A DNA stretch of 22,500 bases from Neocallimastix lanati (nom. inval.). Its lineage: Eukaryota; Neocallimastigomycota; Neocallimastigomycetes; Neocallimastigales; Neocallimastigaceae. The position numbers were made by a program, and so were the translations under genes. This document shows, piece after piece, positions 18,335-22,500 of this stretch. Position 1 is the stretch's first letter. Every line of letters starts with the position of its first letter. A model generated the notes under the pieces. It did not search any database and had not been told where the DNA came from. It saw only the letters and a program-made list of their open reading frames with translations. The stretch lies in the NCBI GenBank assembly GCA_016946835.1, contig JACVTC010000196.1:1-22500 (forward strand), given 5' to 3'.

Positions 18335-18753
18335 TATCTCTTCCAAGGATAATGTTTCAAAGAGTCTTTCTAAGTCTTCCAATTTAAGAAAATTTATTAT
18401 TTAATTATTTATTTATTTATTTTTTGCTTTGTTTTGTTTTGTTTTCTCAAAATTAATAACTTTATAATTATATTAGTAAAGTCGACCAGGTCTCTATCCA
18501 ATTATGTATGGTGACGGTCGAGTAAACTAATTTTTTATAAATGACTTATTAATTTTGAAGAATTATATTTTTTCTGGTTATTAGAAGGAGTTTTTTCACT
18601 TGTTTTAGTCTGTATTACTAGATACAATGTTCATTTAAGCCCTAAATTGTGGTCCTCGATTACAGTCCAATTATTGATTCCAAAACGGTAGCTCTGAATA
18701 AAAACTCTTGACCGGCGGTAGTCCAAAAAAAAAAATCTTCAGCTTGCGGATTC
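18335..18753 (-). other. Leader of element C
   Basis: Non-coding, GC-richer than its flanks. TCGACC (18482) pairs with GGTCGA (18516), enclosing about 28 bases. A TGG-started sequence, TGGACTACCGCCGGTCAAG (minus strand, near 18722-18704), looks like a PBS start, but its distance from any LTR end is unusual. A T-run (minus) separates it from CCGCAAGCTGAAG. Confidence 0.45.
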
Positions 18754-19473
18754 TGTTATTGTAACGTATTTTGTAAAATAAAAGGTAATTGTTATTGTAA
18801 AAGAAAACACAAAAATAGATTACAATAACAAAATACAATAAATTTTATTTTATTAAAAAATTTTTTATTAAAATATATTTTATTGATATTTAATATTTAT
18901 TTGTTAAAAATAACAATTACATCGAGAAAAAAATGTGAAAAGTATCTTCTATTTATACTTTTCCTAAATACATTGATAATATATTATTTTATTTAAATTA
19001 CATATATTTTAATATAAAACTATCCTAATGAATTTTATTAAATAATAAATTTATAAACTATAACTAAATTTAGAAAAATATAATTATTAATTAAACTAAA
19101 TACTAAATAATTAAAATTAAGTACATTTATTATCTATTTATTATTTTAATATTATAAGTAAAGTCTTTATTTATTTTCGATTTAAAAACAATGTTAAAGG
19201 AGTCATGATTAAATTTTGAAACTTAATTTTCACAAAATAAATTATTAATTTATTTTGTTTTAAACTTTAATTAATTCATTTAAATTATTTTACAACAATA
19301 ATTTTCTCAGAATTAAATTTTATAAAAATTATTACATTAAAAATTTATCTTGTGGCTTAAAGAATATAATTCAAAAATTTAGTTCATATGATTTATTTAC
19401 TTTGCTTATTATTTTATAAATCAAAGAATAATTTACATTTTTGAATTGCACAAGAAAAATTTTTAATTTAAAA
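18754..19473 (-). repeat. AT-rich block, possible 5' LTR of element C
   Basis: Borders the C leader and is almost pure A/T. It opens with TGTTATTGTAA (18754-18764), repeated at 18790-18800 and inverted as TTACAATAACA at 18820-18830. TG...CA ends and the position fit an LTR, but the other LTR is not in the window, so the limits are guesses. Part of it (about 18810-19080) resembles 20715-21040. No gene was seen. Confidence 0.4.
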
Positions 19474-19487
19474 TGTGATTGGGATAA

Positions 19488-19755
19488 TCACATCTTTACA
19501 GGTATATTATCGTCCTGATGGTGCTGGTGCCTGTCACTGTGGGTGTTTTAACCATCTTCCATGCCAAGGACTGGCTGTTCCGAGGGGGAATTATTTATGT
19601 GGAAATTCCGCTTGTATATGTATTCTTTTTATTTGTTCCGAAAAAAAACGCAAATTCTTTCACTGTTTTTTGCAATCCTATGTGAACATTTTTGTACCTT
19701 TTGCAGCCTCGAATTTTTATCGGCCGCCCTGCTGATTGTTTTAGTGGCGCTTTAA
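19488..19755 (+). pseudogene. Fragment of a multi-pass membrane protein
   Basis: A frame open from 19488 to 19685 (ATG at 19518) encodes two hydrophobic segments, about YIIVLMVLVPVTVGVLTIF and IIYVEIPLVYVFFLFV, separated by a charged turn (HAKDWLFRGG). A second frame, 19561-19755, then gives more hydrophobic residues ending SAALLIVLVAL. The switch would occur near an A8 run at 19641. An alternative is a spliced gene: the block starts right after TTTACAG (19500) and contains GTATATG (19614) and TTTTGCAG (19706), typical intron borders, and splicing there would leave an open frame to a TAA near 19782. I do not recognise the protein. Confidence 0.4.
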
Positions 19756-19877
19756 CGAAGAGAAAGGATATAAAATGGACATAAGTTCAAAAAAAAAATT
19801 ATTCTGATTTCCCAAAACACTCACCCGCGTTCTTAACACAGTATCAGCACGTTAGTGAGTGAATAATACGGGCCTAA

Positions 19878-20284
19878 CCTTCCATTTCCGTCCGTTTTTT
19901 CAAGATTGTGCCGCTTACTTCGAGTGAATTCCGCGCCCTCAAGGAGATTGTGGATGGTACGGAACAGCGCCTCTTTGGATGGATGTGGGTCTGCGGCACC
20001 GGTGACAGCACCATCGCCATTACCAAAGCCACCGACAGCGTGGTCCCTCATAACGGGGGTGGTCATTTCTGGAAGGCATGATGGCACCCCTCATTGCAAA
20101 AACCGCCCACGAGGGCGTACATGATCGTTTCTGCCTGCAGGTAGGCGATACTGAGGCCATTTCTTTTGCCGAATGGCACCTTCCACCGTGTAAACCTGTG
20201 CCTTTCGGGGGGTACGCAAACGCAATTTTGAGCACAAGGAAAAGGGCCTTTGTGGAATTCTGCAAAATGTACTATAGTACCTAG
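19878..20284 (+). pseudogene. Protein-like frame with a shift at a G5 run
   Basis: The first part (19878-20081, no ATG near its start) reads with balanced codons, for example SSEFRALKEIVDGTEQRL and WMWVCGTGDSTIAITKATD. At GGGGG (20055-20059) coherence moves to the next frame, open 20054-20284, which contains EGMMAPLIAKTAHEGVHD and PVPFGGYANAILSTRKRAF. One more G would join them. The opposite strand also has open frames (19833-20087, 20020-20265), so the coding strand is not certain. Family unknown. It may be a remnant, or a real gene damaged by a sequencing error. Confidence 0.4.
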
Positions 20285-20568
20285 GAGGGAGAAAAAAAAA
20301 CCGTCATACTGGAACTGTCCGTTCCCGTAAAAAAAAAAAAAAAGAGGATGCGAAGGCGAAGCCTGTTACGACCTCTATTTCATGCCCATCCTATCCTTGG
20401 GTGGTGGACGGGCTGGTATCCGGCAACATGGTGGCTTACTGCTATCTGCCGATCTGCCGTGCATGCCTTCCTGCCGGCCTACGGACTTTCTGCGTATGCT
20501 CACAGGAAGCAGAGTTCAAAACGGTCTGGCCAGGCATAAATCTTTCATTTTTGGGACCTTTGTCGTAA
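20285..20568 (+). pseudogene. Protein-like continuation interrupted by A-runs
   Basis: After an in-frame TAG at 20282 the frame reads on (KKTVILELSVPVKKKK) into a 15-A run (20329-20343). A different frame then stays open to the TAA at 20566 and includes PWVVDGLVSGNMVAYCYLPI and a Cys-rich part (CRACLPAGLRTFCVC). Residue choice and codon balance look coding. The block may be the 3' part of the same gene as 19878-20284. No domain was recognised. Confidence 0.35.
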
Positions 20569-20710
20569 GCTTGTTGGATAAAAAAAAAAAAAAAAAAAAA
20601 AAAAAGATTATCTTTGTATATACGATAACTTGAGACAGAATGAAACCTGAAACCATCATTGTACCCGTAATCCGTTCCTCGCGTTCTAGGAAAGGGGATG
20701 TAAAAAGGTT
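20569..20710. other. Short mixed-composition stretch with A24 run
   Basis: Contains AAGCTTGTTGGATAAA, an A-run of roughly 24 bases (20582-20605) and a moderately GC-rich piece up to GGGGATG (20700). A minus-strand frame crosses it but is dominated by Phe from the A-run. No supported gene. Confidence 0.4.
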
Positions 20711-21450
20711 TGTAATAAGACAGATTACAAATAACTAAATAAATACACAAAAAAAAAAAAATTTTTTTTTTTTTATATAAAATAAAACACAAAAGAAAAT
20801 TCTTTTCCTTTTTTAAAATTAATATTTATTAATTGTTAATGTTTAAATCTCCTTTTATTATTAACTCTATAATCGTCAATAACTAATACATCGATTTAAA
20901 TAATAAAATTTACAAGTATTTATATTTTTTTCATAATTACATTATAATATATTATTCCTATCTAATTTACATATATTACTATTTATTTATAAACAAAATA
21001 TTTCTTAATAATTATATTAAATAACAACTAGCTAAAATTAAGTCAATAATTAATTCAATAAACTTTCAATTTATTTACAATAATAACTAGAAATTCAATA
21101 AGAGCTCATTTATTTATTTATTTATGATTTAAATATTATTAATACTAATATTTATATATTTACAATTCAAAACTATTTTTTAATAAACTATTTAAACTAA
21201 TTTTAACTATTTAAAAACTACTTTGAAATTAATTTTTAAAGTATTTTTAAACTAACTAAATTAAATTAACTAAGTTAAATAGAATAACTAAATTAAATAA
21301 ACTAAACTAAACTAAATTAACTAACTTGAATAAATTATTTAAATTAACTTTATTATTCAAAATTATTTCAATAATAAATTTTCCTTTATGAAAAGTTTAC
21401 ATTTATGTAATTTTATTACATTAATTAATTATTATATAATTTATTAATGT
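20711..21450. repeat. AT-rich block resembling 18754-19473
   Basis: Nearly pure A/T. AGATTACAAATAACTAAATAAA (near 20722) is like AGATTACAATAACAAAATAC at 18817, and ACATTATAATATATTATTCC (20940) is like ACATTGATAATATATTATTT (18970). A possible solo LTR or old copy of the same repeat. A CTAAA-rich simple tract lies at 21240-21330. No gene was seen. Confidence 0.4.
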
Positions 21451-21754
21451 GTGGCCGCCGTCATCAACGAAAAAAAAAAAAAAAAGGCCAATGAGAAGTG
21501 GAAGGAAAAAGTCTGTCCACTTTGACTGAATAGACTTCATTGAGGCATTGAGGACTTCGACGTTTTTTTAGCAAGGTGCTCATAGACGCCGTCATTGCCT
21601 TGGGGGTACCGAGCGAGGCGAAGAGAAAATCAAGGGTCCCCCCCCCTTGGGCTTCACGGACATAGATCGTGAAGGCCTACTGGCGGAAGAGTTTCGAGAA
21701 CGAGAGCCCGACCACGGTTTTTTTTTTTTTTTTTTTTTTTTGCAATTCCGGTGA
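21448..21754 (+). pseudogene. Protein-like frames around A16, T7 and C9 runs
   Basis: Frame from 21448: VAAVINE, five Lys encoded by the A16 run, then ANEKWKEKVCPL and a stop at 21523. A second frame from 21530 reads IDFIEALRTSTFF and stops at 21569 behind a T7 run. An alternative frame after that run gives KVLIDAVIALGVPSEAKRK. The frame at 21572-21754 includes GPPPLGFTDIDREGLLAEEF and REREPDHG, with C9 read as three Pro. Shifts at the T7 run and at the A4 of GAGAAAATC would make one continuous protein. No recognised family. Confidence 0.35.
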
Positions 21755-21883
21755 TCGTATTACTATCCGGCGATACTTGGAGTGCCTTGAGGGTTTTTTT
21801 TTTTTTTTTTTTTTGAAATTACGCCTTATTATCATTATCCGGTGATCCTTGGAGTGCCTTGAGGGTTTTTTTTTTTTTTTTTT
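21718..21883 (+). repeat. Two tandem units each ending in poly(T)
   Basis: Units 21742-21814 and 21815-21883 share TATCCGG(C/T)GAT and TTGGAGTGCCTTGAGGG followed by 21 and 18 T. A further T24 run (21718-21741) precedes the first unit. The left parts of the units differ more. Looks like a diverged tandem or a repeat with a poly(T) end. Confidence 0.75.
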
Positions 21884-21903
21884 ATTTTATTTATTTTAAC
21901 CAA

Positions 21904-22158
21904 GGATATGGACCTGGACGCCTCGCCGCGCAGCGGGTGATGAATGTCCCGAAAAGCCGATGGCCTTCCATGCTGCTGAAGTTCATGGAAAACCGTAGCA
22001 TTTCGGAGGGCTTCGACATCCGTAGATCCTTAGCTAACGGAGCCCCGTTCCATATCCATACCATAATAGCTAGATGGTTCCCGTCGAGGGTCGGGGGAGA
22101 GATGTTCCATGGGTTTAGGGAGGCATTTGCCAGCCCTGTAATGAGGTATGAGGTATGA
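21904..22158 (+). CDS. Hypothetical reading frame of unknown origin
   Basis: The frame is open from the T-run through 22158; the first credible Met is in GTGATGAATGTCCCG (21940), giving about 72 residues. Codons are balanced and GC-rich (LLKFMENRSISEGFDIRRSL, EMFHGFREAFASPVM). The C-terminus runs into a 7-base tandem repeat. An overlapping minus-strand frame (21891-22184) is equally long, so coding status and strand are both unsure. Confidence 0.3.
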   Translation, partial: GYGPGRLAAQRVMNVPKSRWPSMLLKFMENRSISEGFDIRRSLANGAPFHIHTIIARWFPSRVGGEMFHGFREAFASPVMRYEV

Positions 22159-22166
22159 GGTATGAG
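22141..22166. repeat. 7-base tandem repeat, three and a half copies
   Basis: ATGAGGT three times plus ATGAG, perfect. Confidence 0.9.
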
Positions 22167-22276
22167 TCTACCCAGCTCTCCCAAGGATCAAATAGACCGT
22201 TATGTGTGAAAACAGTAGGCTCCAGTGTTGAAACAAAAAGGAACCTTGGGTGGCGTTTGTGGTGAACGACGACCAC

Positions 22277-22315
22277 CAAAGACAATCTCAAAGACAATCT
22301 CAAAGACAATCTCAA
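22277..22315. repeat. 12-base tandem repeat, three copies
   Basis: CAAAGACAATCT three times plus CAA, perfect. Confidence 0.92.
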
Positions 22316-22340
22316 TTGGTTTTGCTGTCGCTATACCGTA

Positions 22341-22371
22341 CATTCGCACATTCGCACATTCGCACATTTTT
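22341..22371. repeat. 8-base tandem repeat, three copies
   Basis: CATTCGCA three times, then CATTTTT; perfect copies. Confidence 0.92.
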
Positions 22372-22500
22372 ACGTAGCCTGTGCTGTGGGAAAAGGCCCA
22401 AGAGTCACATTTCCGCATTTTTTTTTTCCCCCCCCCTTTCCCCCTTTCCCCCTCCCCTTCCCTTCGGCTGGATTCCATCTTCCTACCGGCTCCTGTCGCC
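22372..22500. other. Pyrimidine-rich tract at window end
   Basis: Around 22418-22464 the plus strand is almost only T and C (T9, then C9 and CCCTTT repeats). No gene supported. Confidence 0.6.

Larger units (their letters stand above)
14985..18753 (-). mobile_element. Ty3/Gypsy element C, cut by A2
   Basis: A second Ty3/Gypsy family on the opposite strand, with Gag, protease, RT and RNase H in one reading frame. Its 3' part (integrase, PPT, 3' LTR) is missing because A2 inserted at CAGT near the start of integrase. The remainder should lie to the left of the nested cluster, outside the window. Its protein differs clearly from family A (one-frame gag-pol, canonical DSG protease), so it is not the same lineage. 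Its 5' LTR may start at 18754, see there. Confidence 0.85.

Noticed and set aside
18335-18382. Start of the C polyprotein at 18382
   Set aside because: That codon is TTG; the frame upstream ends at a stop after a few codons without ATG, so the ATG at 18334 is preferred.
18704-18724. PBS of element C (TGGACTACCGCCGGTCAAG, minus strand)
   Set aside because: It lies about 30 bases from the only candidate LTR end and its complement does not look like a tRNA T-arm, so it was kept only as a remark.
20442-20792. 116-codon minus-strand frame
   Set aside because: Contains Phe runs from the A24 and A/T tracts and crosses a composition boundary.
22200-22478. 92-codon minus-strand frame at the window end
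   Set aside because: Built mainly from the purine-rich tract and the 12-base and 8-base tandem repeats; no support as protein.

Overview
The window is retrotransposon-dense eukaryotic DNA. Non-coding stretches are extremely AT-rich, with mononucleotide runs of up to 64 bases. No bacterial operon, rRNA, tRNA or CRISPR signal was seen. Standard-code Ty3/Gypsy polyproteins dominate. The composition would fit an early-diverging AT-rich fungus, but that assignment is an inference and weak. The last 3 kb (about 19.47 kb onward) is partly much more GC-rich, and its origin is unclear.

Layout. 1-3568: 3' part of a Ty3/Gypsy element (family A, copy A1), with pol broken by five one-base deletions. 3569-3821: an inverted, internally deleted fragment of family A leader plus LTR, forming a palindrome with the A1 LTR. 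3826-6830: a 3.0-kb element (family B) with two 523-bp LTRs and no gag or pol; its primer-binding site, PPT-like box and LTR ends match family A. 6835-14980: a structurally complete family A element (A2) with LTR, PBS, long structured leader, gag, gag-pol frameshift site, pol, PPT and LTR. 14985 to about 18750, minus strand: a different Ty3/Gypsy element (family C) encoding Gag-protease-RT-RNase H, cut at the start of its integrase by A2. 18754-19473 and 20711-21450: AT-rich blocks that look distantly related to each other. 19474-20710 and 21448-22500: GC-richer islands of protein-like reading frames that change frame at homopolymers, plus short tandem repeats.

How the parts work together. 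A2 carries a complete replication kit. Gag is read in one frame. Pol is reached by a -1 slip at a U UUA AAC heptamer, followed seven bases later by a possible H-type pseudoknot. B carries the cis signals of A but no enzymes, so it is best read as a non-autonomous partner of A. Both have arrays of short hairpins in the leader whose arms vary while pairing is kept; this is the least expected structure in the window. A, B and the inverted fragment are joined end to end through the same tetranucleotide ACTG.
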